Positions 36,802 through 45,103 of a stretch of 64,000 nucleotides of DNA are shown here, in pieces. Both the position numbers and the translations under genes were made by a program. Every line of letters starts with the position of its first letter. Position 1 is the stretch's first letter. The stretch is taken from contig NZ_PJNE01000001.1 in the NCBI RefSeq assembly GCF_002846495.1, positions 1,860,001 through 1,924,000 on the forward strand. Reading direction: 5' to 3'. The notes beneath the pieces are model-generated. The model saw only the letters and a list, made by a program, of their open reading frames with translations, was not told the DNA's origin and did not search any database. The DNA comes from Phycicoccus duodecadis. Its GTDB lineage: Bacteria > Actinomycetota > Actinomycetes > Actinomycetales > Dermatophilaceae.

Positions 36802-36813
36802 GCGCAGGGCCGG
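36791..36813. terminator. Hairpin over the IclR stop codon
   Basis: GGCCCTG pairs with CAGGGCC around AGCG, extended by outer C-G pairs across one bulge. The TGA of the regulator gene lies at the tip of the left arm and loop. The convergent kinase gene ends two bases further on. Confidence 0.45.
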
Positions 36814-36814
36814 C

Positions 36815-37780
36815 TCAGCCGGTGCCGAGGTCGAGGTGGGCCGCCCCCACCGCGCCCGACCACTCGCCGAGCCCGGACGCCGCGACCGCCACCCCGTCGG
36901 GCATCGGCAGCCGCTCGGCCAGCGCCGCCCGTAAGGGGTCGAGCAGGGTCGCGCCGGCCTGGGCCATCCCGCCGCCCACCAGCACCAGCCGGGTGCCGGC
37001 GGTGGCGACGACCGGGGCGAACGCGTCGGCCAGGGCCTCGACCGCGGCGGTCCAGATGGACGCCGCCAGCGGGTCACCGGCCTCGACCGCGGCCGAGACG
37101 GTGCGGGCGTCGCCCTCGCGGCCCGCCTCGCGCCAGCGGCGGCCCACGGCGGTGGCCCCGGCCACCGCCTCGAGGCAGCCGAACCGGCCGCAGCCGCACT
37201 CGGGCCCGTCGGGCACGACCCGGACGTGGCCGAGCTCGCCGGTCCACTCCGACCCGCGCACGACCCGCCCCGCGGTCATCAGGGCGGCCGCGAGGCCGGT
37301 GCCGAGCGGCACGAACAGCACGTCGTCGACCCCGGCCGCGGCGCCGAGCAGGTGCTCGCCCAGCAGCCCCGCCCGCACGTCGTGGCCGAGCAGGACCGGT
37401 ACCGCGACGTGCCCGGCGAGCGCGGCGGCGACATCGAGGTCGCGCCAGCCGAGGTTGGCCGACCAGACCGCCCGCTGGTGCTCCTCGTCGACGATGCCGG
37501 GGACGACCACGCCCACCCGGTCGACCCCGGAGGCGGTGTCGGTGGCGGGCAGGTGCTCGGTCGACAGCACCGAGGCCAGGACGTCGGCGACCAGCGGCCC
37601 GACCGTGACGGCGACGTCCCGCGGGGTGGGGCGCAGGAAGCGGGCCAGGACGACGCCGTCGCGCACGGCCACGACCTTGGTGCGGGTGCCGCCGATGTCG
37701 ACGCCGACCCGCAGCAGCCCGGCGGGCGCGTCGACGGCGGAGGCAGGAGTGGCCGACGGCGTCGGCTGGAGGGTGGTCAC
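36815..37780 (-). CDS. ROK family sugar kinase
   Basis: ATP-dependent sugar kinase of 321 residues starting at GTG 37780. It has the phosphate loop VGVDIGGTRTK, a catalytic Asp in LLGHDVRAGLL, GTGLAAALM, and the complete ROK zinc site GELGHVRVVPDGPECGCG followed by RFGCLEAVAG. Likely substrates are glucose, N-acetylglucosamine or N-acetylmannosamine. The Asn usually preceding the catalytic Asp is His here. It overlaps the upstream ROK repressor by four bases. Confidence 0.88.
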   Translation of the reverse strand: MTTLQPTPSATPASAVDAPAGLLRVGVDIGGTRTKVVAVRDGVVLARFLRPTPRDVAVTVGPLVADVLASVLSTEHLPATDTASGVDRVGVVVPGIVDEEHQRAVWSANLGWRDLDVAAALAGHVAVPVLLGHDVRAGLLGEHLLGAAAGVDDVLFVPLGTGLAAALMTAGRVVRGSEWTGELGHVRVVPDGPECGCGRFGCLEAVAGATAVGRRWREAGREGDARTVSAAVEAGDPLAASIWTAAVEALADAFAPVVATAGTRLVLVGGGMAQAGATLLDPLRAALAERLPMPDGVAVAASGLGEWSGAVGAAHLDLGTG

Positions 37781-39042
37781 GCGGTGGCCACCGTGCTCTC
37801 GAGGCGGCGCTCGACCGCGGTGAGCGCCAGCCGCACCGCCCCCGTGGCGACGGCCGAGCCGCCGAGCTGCGAGAGCAGGACGCGGGGCGGGTCGAGGGTC
37901 GACCGGGCGAGCTCGGCGGCGACCGCGCCGACCAGCGGCTCGCCGACCCGGGTGGCTCGCCCGCCGAGCACGACGGTGCCGGGGTCGAGCACCAGGACCA
38001 GGGCCGACACCCCGGCGCAGAACCAGTGCACGACCCGCTCGGCCGCTTCCGCGGCGTCGGCGCTGCCGGCCGCCCCCGCCCGCAGGAGGGCGCCGAGCGC
38101 GTCCACGCTCCCGTCGCCGGACGCCGCACCGCCGGGAGCGACGGCCAGCTCGGCCGCCACCAGCGGGTCGTGAACGGCCAGGGCCCGGGCGACCTGCGCG
38201 ACGGCCATCGTCGACACCCGCCGCTCGAACGCCCCGGGGCTGCCCTCGGGCGCCAGCGGGCCGTCGTCATGGGTGGCGGCGGGGTCGCGGAAGACGTCGA
38301 CGAAGCCGAGCTCGCCCGCGGCCATGGTGGCGCCGCGGTAGGGCACGCCGTCGATGACGATCCCCGCGCCGACCTGCTCGTCCCAGTGCACGAAGGCGAA
38401 GGTGTCGACCCCCCGGGCCACCCCAACCGCGCGCTCGGCCAGGGCGGCGAGGTTGACGTCGTTGTCGATCAGGACCGGGCAGCCCACCTCGGCCGCGACC
38501 CGCTCGGTGACGGGCACCGCGCTCCAGCCCGGGATGTTCGGGGCGGTGCGGATGCGGCCGGTCGAGACGTCGACCACGCCCGGGCTGCCGATGCCGACGG
38601 CCCAGACCCCGGTGGCGGAGGCGTCCGACCGGCGCAGCGTGCGCACCGCCGTGAGCACCGTCTCGAGGACGTCGGCCGCGGTCGCCGCGGTGGCGAGGCG
38701 CACCTCGGCCCGCGGCTCGCCCGCCAGGTCGGCCAGCTGCGCGTGGACCTCGTGCGCCCCCACCTGCACCCCGACGACACAGCCGAGCTCGCTGCGGAAG
38801 CGGACCCGCTGCGCCGGCCGGCCGGGCGCTCCCTCGGCGCGCGAGCGCCGGCGCTCGACCAGCCCGAGCTCGACCAGGTCGTCGACCGAGCGGGTCACCG
38901 CGGGGCGCGAGAGCGAGGTGAGGGCGGCGAGCTCGGACACGCTGGCGGCCCCCTCCGCCCGACGGAGCGCGGCCAGGAGGGCGGCGCGGTTCATGCCGCG
39001 CAGCACGTGGGGGCCGTTGGCCACCCGCGCGGTGTCGCTCAT
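37777..39042 (-). CDS. ROK family transcriptional repressor (NagC/XylR type)
   Basis: Sugar-responsive repressor of 421 residues. A winged helix-turn-helix (about residues 15-75, SVSELAALTSLSRPAVTRSV) precedes a ROK domain with IGSPGVVDVSTGRIRTAPN and IDNDVNLAALAERAVG. The ROK zinc motif CxCGxxGC is absent, and the expected GExGH is GELGF, so the sugar-binding site is altered relative to the kinase next door. It is divergent from the ABC importer and faces the operator at 39094-39110, which it probably binds to repress both directions. Confidence 0.87.
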   Translation of the reverse strand: MSDTARVANGPHVLRGMNRAALLAALRRAEGAASVSELAALTSLSRPAVTRSVDDLVELGLVERRRSRAEGAPGRPAQRVRFRSELGCVVGVQVGAHEVHAQLADLAGEPRAEVRLATAATAADVLETVLTAVRTLRRSDASATGVWAVGIGSPGVVDVSTGRIRTAPNIPGWSAVPVTERVAAEVGCPVLIDNDVNLAALAERAVGVARGVDTFAFVHWDEQVGAGIVIDGVPYRGATMAAGELGFVDVFRDPAATHDDGPLAPEGSPGAFERRVSTMAVAQVARALAVHDPLVAAELAVAPGGAASGDGSVDALGALLRAGAAGSADAAEAAERVVHWFCAGVSALVLVLDPGTVVLGGRATRVGEPLVGAVAAELARSTLDPPRVLLSQLGGSAVATGAVRLALTAVERRLESTVATA

Positions 39043-39064
39043 CGAGTTGCCACCCCCAGGGGTC

Positions 39065-39093
39065 TTGACGCGGATCGTGTCGAGGATGATTAT
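39065..39093 (+). promoter_or_regulatory. Predicted promoter of the sugar ABC operon
   Basis: TTGACG (39065-39070) and GATTAT (39088-39093) are separated by 17 bases, the optimal spacing. Each hexamer matches the consensus well (5 and 4 of 6). The operator begins at the very next base, so the repressor would cover the transcription start. Confidence 0.6.
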
Positions 39094-39110
39094 TTACGAA
39101 TCATTCGTAA
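39094..39110. promoter_or_regulatory. ROK repressor operator
   Basis: TTACGAATCATTCGTAA is a perfect inverted repeat with seven-base arms and a three-base spacer. It is strikingly AT-rich for this genome and lies between the divergent repressor gene and importer operon, 52 bases from the repressor start. Confidence 0.75.
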
Positions 39111-39269
39111 CTGTCTACGGGGAGTTCTGGTGAGGACCACCGGCCGTCGTCGCCACCCGGCGCGCCGACCGGTGACCGCCCTCCCGGAGCACCCCGTGGG
39201 CGACCCCGGCCGGGGCCGGACCACCGACGGCCGCGCCGTCGGGTCATCATGAGAAGAAGGAGGACAGAC

Positions 39270-40523
39270 ATGGGGATGTCGAAGAAGACCGCGCTCGTGG
39301 TCGGCACCGTGCTCCCGGCGCTGCTGTTGGGCGCCTGCGGCGGAGGTACCGGTGCGGGCCAGGCCGACGGCGGCTCGTCCGGTGGCTCCAAGGCCACCAC
39401 CATCACGCTGATGGCCGCCGAGTACAGCAAGGACAACACCAAGGCGTTCTGGGACTCCTTCGCCAAGGAGTACAAGGACAAGTACGGCTACACCCTCAAC
39501 GTCAACGTGGTCAGCTGGGACAACATCGACCAGCAGTCGTCGACCATGATCCAGAACAACCAGCCGCCGGACATCCTGAACCTCAACGCCTACGCGAGCT
39601 ACGCCAAGGACGGCCTGCTGTACTCGGCCGACGACGTGCTCCCGGCCGAGGCCAAGAGCGACATCCTGCCGACCTTCGTCAAGTACGGCACCTACGACGG
39701 CAAGTTCTACGGCTTCCCCGACCTCAGCAGCGCCCGCGCCCTCTTCTACAACACCGCGGTGTTCCAGAAGGCCGGCATCTCGGCGCCCCCGAAGACCTGG
39801 ACCGAGCTCGAGGCCGACGCCACGAAGATCAAGGCCGCCGGCGACATCGGCTACGCGATGCCGCTCGGCCCCGAGGAGTCGCAGGGCGAGTTCTCGATGT
39901 GGCTCTTCAACAACGGCGGTGACTGGAAGACCGACGGCAAGTGGACCATCGACTCCGAGCAGAACGTCGAGTCCCTGACCTTCATGAAGAAGCTCGCCGA
40001 CGCCGGTCTCACCCAGGCCAACCCGGCCCGCACCAACCGCGCCGACGCCTTCGACCTGTTCAAGTCGGGCAAGGTCGGGATGGTCGTGGGCTTCTCGCCG
40101 CTGGCCGGTGCCCTCGACAAGGACGGCACCGTCAAGTACGAGGTCGCGCCGTTCCCCACCAACGACGGCTCCGAGAGCAAGACCTTCGGCGTCACCGACT
40201 ACCTGATGGCCTTCAAGAAGGCGGGCAACCAGGACGCGGTCAAGGCGTTCTACGAGCTCTACTACTCCAAGGACCAGATCAACACCTTCATCGAGAAGGA
40301 GGGCTTCCTCCCCGTCACGAAGTCCGGGGTCGAGTACTTCCAGAAGGACCCCAAGCTCAAGGTCTACCTCGAGACCCTGCCGAACGCCCGTCTCACCCCG
40401 ACCGACGACCCCACCTGGGACAAGGTCAAGCTCGCGGTGCAGCAGAACCTCGGGGCGGCCATGACCGGCGACCCCAAGAGCGTCCTGGCCAAGCTGCAGC
40501 AGACCGCCGAGGCGCAGGGCTGA
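39270..40523 (+). CDS. Sugar ABC transporter substrate-binding lipoprotein
   Basis: Extracellular solute-binding protein (family 1) of 417 residues. AAGGAGG at 39257-39263 fixes the start at ATG 39270 rather than an ATG 21 bases upstream. A signal sequence with lipobox LLLGAC gives a lipid-anchored protein, followed by a Gly/Ser-rich linker. The mature domain includes DILNLNAYASYAKDGLLYSA and ARALFYNTAVFQKAGISAPP, typical of maltose/oligosaccharide receptors. It heads a three-gene operon with two permeases. The sugar is unknown; a NagA-like gene and ROK kinase nearby suggest amino sugars. Confidence 0.9.
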   Translation: MGMSKKTALVVGTVLPALLLGACGGGTGAGQADGGSSGGSKATTITLMAAEYSKDNTKAFWDSFAKEYKDKYGYTLNVNVVSWDNIDQQSSTMIQNNQPPDILNLNAYASYAKDGLLYSADDVLPAEAKSDILPTFVKYGTYDGKFYGFPDLSSARALFYNTAVFQKAGISAPPKTWTELEADATKIKAAGDIGYAMPLGPEESQGEFSMWLFNNGGDWKTDGKWTIDSEQNVESLTFMKKLADAGLTQANPARTNRADAFDLFKSGKVGMVVGFSPLAGALDKDGTVKYEVAPFPTNDGSESKTFGVTDYLMAFKKAGNQDAVKAFYELYYSKDQINTFIEKEGFLPVTKSGVEYFQKDPKLKVYLETLPNARLTPTDDPTWDKVKLAVQQNLGAAMTGDPKSVLAKLQQTAEAQG

Positions 40524-40524
40524 C

Positions 40525-41496
40525 ATGAGCCTCACCGACGACGTCACGGCGCCGTCGGCACGCCCGACCCCGGAGGTGCCGGCCGCGCGCACGCGCCGCC
40601 GCACCGCCGGGGTCGGGCGCGTCCACCCCGGCGTGGCCCTGCTCTGGCTCTCGCCCGCGATCGCGCTCATCGTCGGCATCGTGGTCTTCCCGGCCGTGAT
40701 GCTGTTCAAGGCCTCGCGCTCGGAGTACTCCATCACCGGCCTCTACAAGGGGGCCGCCGGGTGGGACAACTACGCCAAGGTCCTCAGCCACCCCGACCTG
40801 CCGGTGGTGCTGAGGAACACCGTGGTCTGGGTGGTCGCGGTGGTCGCGCTGACCATCCTCATCTCGCTGGCCCTGGCGCAGCTCCTCGTCAAGGACTTCC
40901 CCGGCCGCCGGTTCGTCAGGTGGGCGGTGATCGTCCCGTGGGCCGCCTCGCTGGTCATCACCAGCCAGCTGTTCGTGCTGCTCTACGACTACAACTACGG
41001 CCTGGTCAACCACGTGCTGATGACGCTCCACGTCATCGACACCCCCATCAGCTTCCTGGGTGACGACCGGTTCACCATGGCCTCGATGGTCGTCGTGGGC
41101 GTCTTCGTGTCGCTGCCGTTCACCGTCTTCGTGTTCATCGCCGGCCTCAACGCGATCCCGGGCGACGTGATGGAGGCGGCCGAGGTCGACGGCGCCTCCC
41201 CCTGGCAGCGCTGGCGGATGATCACCCTGCCGCTGCTGCGCCCGGCGCTGCTCATCGCGACGGTGCTGAACACCATCTACGTGTTCAACAGCTTCCCGAT
41301 CATCTACACCCTCAACGACCGCAACCCCGGGTTCGGCCACGACACCCTGATCACCTTCATGTACAAGCTGGCCTTCAAGAGCCAGGAGAAGGACGTGGGG
41401 ATGTCGGCCGCGACCGGGATCATGAACGTGCTGGTCATCCTGGTCGTCGTCATGGTCTACCTGAAGGTCGTCAACTGGCGCGAGGAGACGAAGTGA
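40525..41496 (+). CDS. Carbohydrate ABC transporter permease (MalF-like)
   Basis: Inner-membrane permease of 323 residues with about six helices after a basic, Pro-rich N-terminal tail of 35 residues. The EAA loop EAAEVDGASPWQRWRMITLP, which docks the ATPase, lies near residue 220. It starts one base after the receptor stop and overlaps the next permease by four bases. Confidence 0.91.
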   Translation: MSLTDDVTAPSARPTPEVPAARTRRRTAGVGRVHPGVALLWLSPAIALIVGIVVFPAVMLFKASRSEYSITGLYKGAAGWDNYAKVLSHPDLPVVLRNTVVWVVAVVALTILISLALAQLLVKDFPGRRFVRWAVIVPWAASLVITSQLFVLLYDYNYGLVNHVLMTLHVIDTPISFLGDDRFTMASMVVVGVFVSLPFTVFVFIAGLNAIPGDVMEAAEVDGASPWQRWRMITLPLLRPALLIATVLNTIYVFNSFPIIYTLNDRNPGFGHDTLITFMYKLAFKSQEKDVGMSAATGIMNVLVILVVVMVYLKVVNWREETK

Positions 41497-42317
41497 CCAC
41501 GACCCGCCGCCCCCGGCTCGTCGCGTTCAGCGCGGCCGCCGTGGCCCTGGTGTTCCTCGCGCCGTACGTGGTGATGGTGCTCGACAGCTTCCGCACCAGT
41601 ACCGACGTCAAGACCAGCCCGCCCTCGTTCCTGCCGCGGGTCTGGCAGTTCGACACCTACGCCACCGTGCTGTCCGACGGGCGCTTCCCGCACTGGCTGT
41701 TCACGTCGCTCGTCGTCTCGCTCGGGGCGACCGGCATCGTGGTCCTCGTGGCCATCCCGGCGGCCTACATGACGGCCCGGCACCGCTTCCCGGGCCGCGG
41801 GGTGTTCCTGCTGGTCGTGCTCATCACCCAGATGTTCGCGCCGACCTCGCTGGTCGTCGGGCTCTACCGGCAGTTCTTCGAGCTCAACATGATCAACACC
41901 TACGGCGCGCTGATCCTCACCAACGCCGCGTTCAACCTCGCGTTCGCCATCTGGATCCTGCACGGCTTCTTCTCGTCCATCCCGCTGGAGGTCGAGGAGG
42001 CCGCGGCGCTCGACGGCGTCGGCCGGGTCGGGATGCTGCGCCGCATCATGCTGCCGTTGACGCTGCCCGGGCTGGTCACGGCCACGATCTTCACGTTCAT
42101 CGCGGCCTGGAACGAGTACGTCGTGGCGCTCACCCTGATGATCGACGACGACAAGAAGCCGCTCACGGTGGGCTTCCGGTCCTACGTCACCGGCTACGAG
42201 CAGAACTGGGACCAGCTGTTCGCGGCCTCGGTCATCGCGGTGGTGCCGGTCGTCATCCTGTTCGCGCTCATCGAGAAGCACCTCGTCGGCGGGCTGACCG
42301 CGGGCTCGGTCAAGTAG
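41493..42317 (+). CDS. Carbohydrate ABC transporter permease (MalG-like)
   Basis: Second permease, 274 residues, starting at GTG 41493 inside the stop of the first. Six membrane helices are apparent. The EAA loop EEAAALDGVGRVGMLRRIML lies near residue 170. No ATPase gene follows; the operon ends here, and the importer presumably uses a shared MsiK-like ATPase encoded elsewhere, a common actinobacterial arrangement. The last eight bases overlap the convergent peptidase gene. Confidence 0.91.
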   Translation: MTTTRRPRLVAFSAAAVALVFLAPYVVMVLDSFRTSTDVKTSPPSFLPRVWQFDTYATVLSDGRFPHWLFTSLVVSLGATGIVVLVAIPAAYMTARHRFPGRGVFLLVVLITQMFAPTSLVVGLYRQFFELNMINTYGALILTNAAFNLAFAIWILHGFFSSIPLEVEEAAALDGVGRVGMLRRIMLPLTLPGLVTATIFTFIAAWNEYVVALTLMIDDDKKPLTVGFRSYVTGYEQNWDQLFAASVIAVVPVVILFALIEKHLVGGLTAGSVK

Positions 42318-43023
42318 CGGATCGGAGCGCGGCCAGCACCGCCCGGGCCACCACCCACGTCGCGCCGGCGCACACCAGGGCGAAGCTGGCGAGCCACACG
42401 ACCCGCGGCACGCCGGTGAGGCGGGCCAGCACCCCGGCGTCACTCGAGGCGTCGCGGGTGCCGGCCACCGCCCCCAGATGCCGCCACGCGCCGACGACCA
42501 GGACCAGCCCGGCCGCCACCAGCACCTGGGCCTGCACCAGGGCCGGGCCCGCCCAGAACAGCCAGCCGGTCAGGCCCGTCACCGCCACGACGACGACCGC
42601 GGTCAGGGCCGAGCGCACCCGCACCAGGGCGACCACCAGCACCACCACGACGACCGCCAGCATGGCGCCGGACCACCCGCGGACCGCCAGCCAGACCGCG
42701 GCGGCGCCGACCGCCGCCGGCGCCGGGTAGCCCGCCCAGGTCGTGACGACCCGGCCCGCGCCCCGCGCCGGCCCGACCGTGACGGCGTGCCCCGACATGT
42801 CACCGCGCAGGACGAACCCGGTGAAGCGGCGGCCCACGGCCATCCCCACGCCCGCGTGCCCGAGCTCGTGCACGAGCGTCACCCCGAGCCGCAGCACCCG
42901 CCACAGCCCGGGGACCCCGACGGCCACCAGCGCCGCGACGAGGACGACCACCACGGGCGCCCCGGCCAGCGCGACGTCGCCCACGGGCTGCACCCGGGCC
43001 CACACCCCGCCGACGACGTCCAT
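42310..43023 (-). CDS. M50-family (S2P-like) membrane metallopeptidase
   Basis: Polytopic membrane protein of 237 residues with the zinc motif HELGH in TLVHELGHAGVGMAVG within a hydrophobic region. It starts at ATG 43023; a GTG six bases upstream is also possible. The remaining sequence is mostly Val/Ala-rich helices. This M50B group is widespread in actinobacteria and lacks PDZ domains; substrates are unknown. It sits oddly within the sugar-use block and is convergent with the ABC permease. Confidence 0.78.
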   Translation of the reverse strand: MDVVGGVWARVQPVGDVALAGAPVVVVLVAALVAVGVPGLWRVLRLGVTLVHELGHAGVGMAVGRRFTGFVLRGDMSGHAVTVGPARGAGRVVTTWAGYPAPAAVGAAAVWLAVRGWSGAMLAVVVVVLVVALVRVRSALTAVVVVAVTGLTGWLFWAGPALVQAQVLVAAGLVLVVGAWRHLGAVAGTRDASSDAGVLARLTGVPRVVWLASFALVCAGATWVVARAVLAALRSAT

Positions 43024-43109
43024 GGGCACCGGACCGTAGCCCGCCGACCTGTGGCCACCGCGGGCGCCCTCCGCCGGGCCACCGGCCGCGCGCGGTAGCG
43101 TCGGTCGGC

Positions 43110-44030
43110 GTGAGCGGACTCGTCGACATCCACTGCCACGGCGCGGCGGGCGGCGAGCTGGGCGGCCCGCGCAGCCGCGAGGCCGCGGCCCACCACGCGG
43201 CGGCCGGCGTCGGCACGCTGGTGGCCAGCCTGGTCTCGGCTCGCCCCGACGACCTCGCGGCCCAGGTCGCCACCCTGGCCCCGCTGGTCGCCGACGGCAC
43301 GCTGGCCGGCATCCACCTCGAGGGCCCGTTCCTCGCGCCCTCCCGACGGGGGGCCCACGACCCGGCCGTCCTCATCGACCCCGACCCCGACCTCGTGCGC
43401 CGTCTCGCCGACGTCGCGGCCGAGGCCGGGGCGCCCGGGGCCCTGGCCCACCTGACCTTCGCGCCCGAGCGGGCCGGCGCCGAGGCGCTGGTGCGCACCC
43501 TGGTCGAGCTCGGCATCACCCCCTCGGTGGGGCACACCGCCGCCGACGCGGCCACGGTGGCCCGCACCCTCGCGCTGGTCGCCGAGCTCCAGGGGCGCCC
43601 GGCCCTGGTCACCCACCTGTTCAACGGGATGCCGCCGCTGCACCACCGCGAGGGCGGGCCGGTGGCCGCCGCGCTCACCGCCGCCGCGCGGGGCGAGGCC
43701 GTCGTCGAGCTCATCACCGACGGCGTGCACGTCGCGCCCGAGGTGGTGCGGATGGTCTTCGAGACCGTGGGGCCGGAGGCCGTGGCCCTGGTCTCGGACG
43801 CCATGGCCGCCACCGGGCTGGGCGACGGCACCTACCGGCTGGGTGGTCTCGAGGTCGTGGTGGCCGACGGGACGGCCCGCACCACGGACACCGGCTCGAT
43901 CGCCGGCGGAACCTCCACGCTGGCCGACTGCCTGCGCTGGGCCGTCGACGTGGCCGGGGTGCCCGACGCCGACGCGCACCTCGCCGCGACCACCACGCCG
44001 CTGCGCGCGCTCGGCCGGGGCGGCGCCTGA
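43110..44030 (+). CDS. nagA: N-acetylglucosamine-6-phosphate deacetylase-like amidohydrolase
   Basis: TIM-barrel amidohydrolase of 306 residues. Motifs match NagA: VDIHCHGAAGGEL, GIHLEGPFLAPSRRGAHD with the metal-binding Glu, SVGHTAADA, VTHLFNGMPPLHHREGG and the catalytic Asp in LVSDAMAATGLGDG. It is shorter than usual NagA (about 380 residues) because it lacks the N-terminal strands of the beta-sandwich and starts directly at the HxH strand. It probably removes acetyl from GlcNAc-6-phosphate made by the ROK kinase (inference). The GTG start at 43110 has no strong ribosome site. Confidence 0.8.
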   Translation: MSGLVDIHCHGAAGGELGGPRSREAAAHHAAAGVGTLVASLVSARPDDLAAQVATLAPLVADGTLAGIHLEGPFLAPSRRGAHDPAVLIDPDPDLVRRLADVAAEAGAPGALAHLTFAPERAGAEALVRTLVELGITPSVGHTAADAATVARTLALVAELQGRPALVTHLFNGMPPLHHREGGPVAAALTAAARGEAVVELITDGVHVAPEVVRMVFETVGPEAVALVSDAMAATGLGDGTYRLGGLEVVVADGTARTTDTGSIAGGTSTLADCLRWAVDVAGVPDADAHLAATTTPLRALGRGGA

Positions 44031-44098
44031 CGCGCCAGGGCTGTCGAGGGTCGCCCGGAGGGTCTCGTGGGCGGCGGCGGGGATGCCTACAGTGAGGT

Positions 44099-44764
44099 GT
44101 GCCCTCGCTGCCCATCTTCCCGCTCGGTGGGGTGCTGCTGCCCGGTGCGCGGCTGCCGCTGCAGCTGTTCGAGCCGCGCTACCTCGAGCTCGCCCAGCAT
44201 CTGGCCGCCGAGCCCGAGGACGAGCGGCGTTTCGGGGTCGTCCTCATCCGCAAGGGCCACGAGGTCGGGCCGGGCGCGGCGCGCGACCTGCACGGCGTGG
44301 GCTGTGAGGCCCGCGTCGACGCCATGGCGTTGGCGCAGGCCGAGGTCGGCACGGTGGTGCACCTGGTGGCCCGGGGTGCGCGTCGCTTCCGGCTCGAGGG
44401 CATCGAGGAGGGCGCCGGTACCGCCTACCTCAGCGGCTCCGTGACGTGGCTGGGCGAACCCGAGGCCACCGGCGACGTCGAGGTCGCGGCCCTGACCACG
44501 CGGGTGCTGCGCGCCCACGAGCGCTATCTCGCGACGGTGGGAGCCACGGCCGACCCGGTCGAGGCGGCCCCGCACGACGTCGCCTACCGGGTGGTCGAGC
44601 GGATGGTCCTGGACCCGGCCGACCGCCAGCGCATCCTCGAGGGGGCCGACGCGGCGACGCGGCTGCGGGCCGTGCTCTCGCTGCTCAGCCGCGAGACCGC
44701 GATCGTCAAGCGCTTCGGAGCCCTGCCCACCCCGCCGGACCCCACCGGGGCGACCCTCAACTGA
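44099..44764 (+). CDS. LON substrate-binding (LON N-terminal) domain protein
   Basis: Stand-alone LON N-domain protein of 221 residues, starting at GTG 44099. SLPIFPLGGVLLPGARLPLQ, then LFEPRYLELAQHL, are the conserved opening strands, and RRFRLEGIEEG and a helical C-terminal bundle follow. It has no AAA or protease domain. Such proteins are frequent in actinobacteria and presumed to bind proteins or peptides; no reaction is known. Confidence 0.85.
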   Translation: MPSLPIFPLGGVLLPGARLPLQLFEPRYLELAQHLAAEPEDERRFGVVLIRKGHEVGPGAARDLHGVGCEARVDAMALAQAEVGTVVHLVARGARRFRLEGIEEGAGTAYLSGSVTWLGEPEATGDVEVAALTTRVLRAHERYLATVGATADPVEAAPHDVAYRVVERMVLDPADRQRILEGADAATRLRAVLSLLSRETAIVKRFGALPTPPDPTGATLN

Positions 44765-44793
44765 CCCCGTCCGGCCCGGGTAGGTTGCCGGCC

Positions 44794-45075
44794 ATGGAAC
44801 TGGGCGAGCTGCAGCGGGTCATCGAGCGCACCTTCGGCGAGCGCGACCGCGCCCGGGGCGTGCCGAGCACGGTCGCCTGGCTGGCCGAGGAGGTCGGCGA
44901 GCTGGCCCAGGCCGTGCGCAAGGGGACCCAGGCCCAGCGGGAGCACGAGTTCGCCGACGTCGTCGCGTGGGTCGCGTCGCTGGCGAACCAGACGGGGGTC
45001 GACCTCGACGCCGCGCTCGCGCGCTACGCCCGCGGCTGCCCGAAGTGCGGGGCGTCGCCCTGTACCTGCGCCTGA
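44794..45075 (+). CDS. MazG-like NTP pyrophosphohydrolase with Cys-rich tail
   Basis: All-helical MazG-type protein of 93 residues. The metal-binding EExxE motif is WLAEEVGELAQAVRKGT, with a second acidic element in HEFADVVAWVASLANQTGVD. These enzymes hydrolyse (d)NTPs to monophosphates and pyrophosphate. The tail YARGCPKCGASPCTC has four Cys in a zinc-knuckle-like spacing, which is not part of the usual short MazG domain. The ATG at 44794 lies 29 bases after the LON-domain gene. Confidence 0.83.
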   Translation: MELGELQRVIERTFGERDRARGVPSTVAWLAEEVGELAQAVRKGTQAQREHEFADVVAWVASLANQTGVDLDAALARYARGCPKCGASPCTCA

Positions 45076-45103
45076 TGCCCGGGGGCCACAGCGGCGACCC
45101 GGG

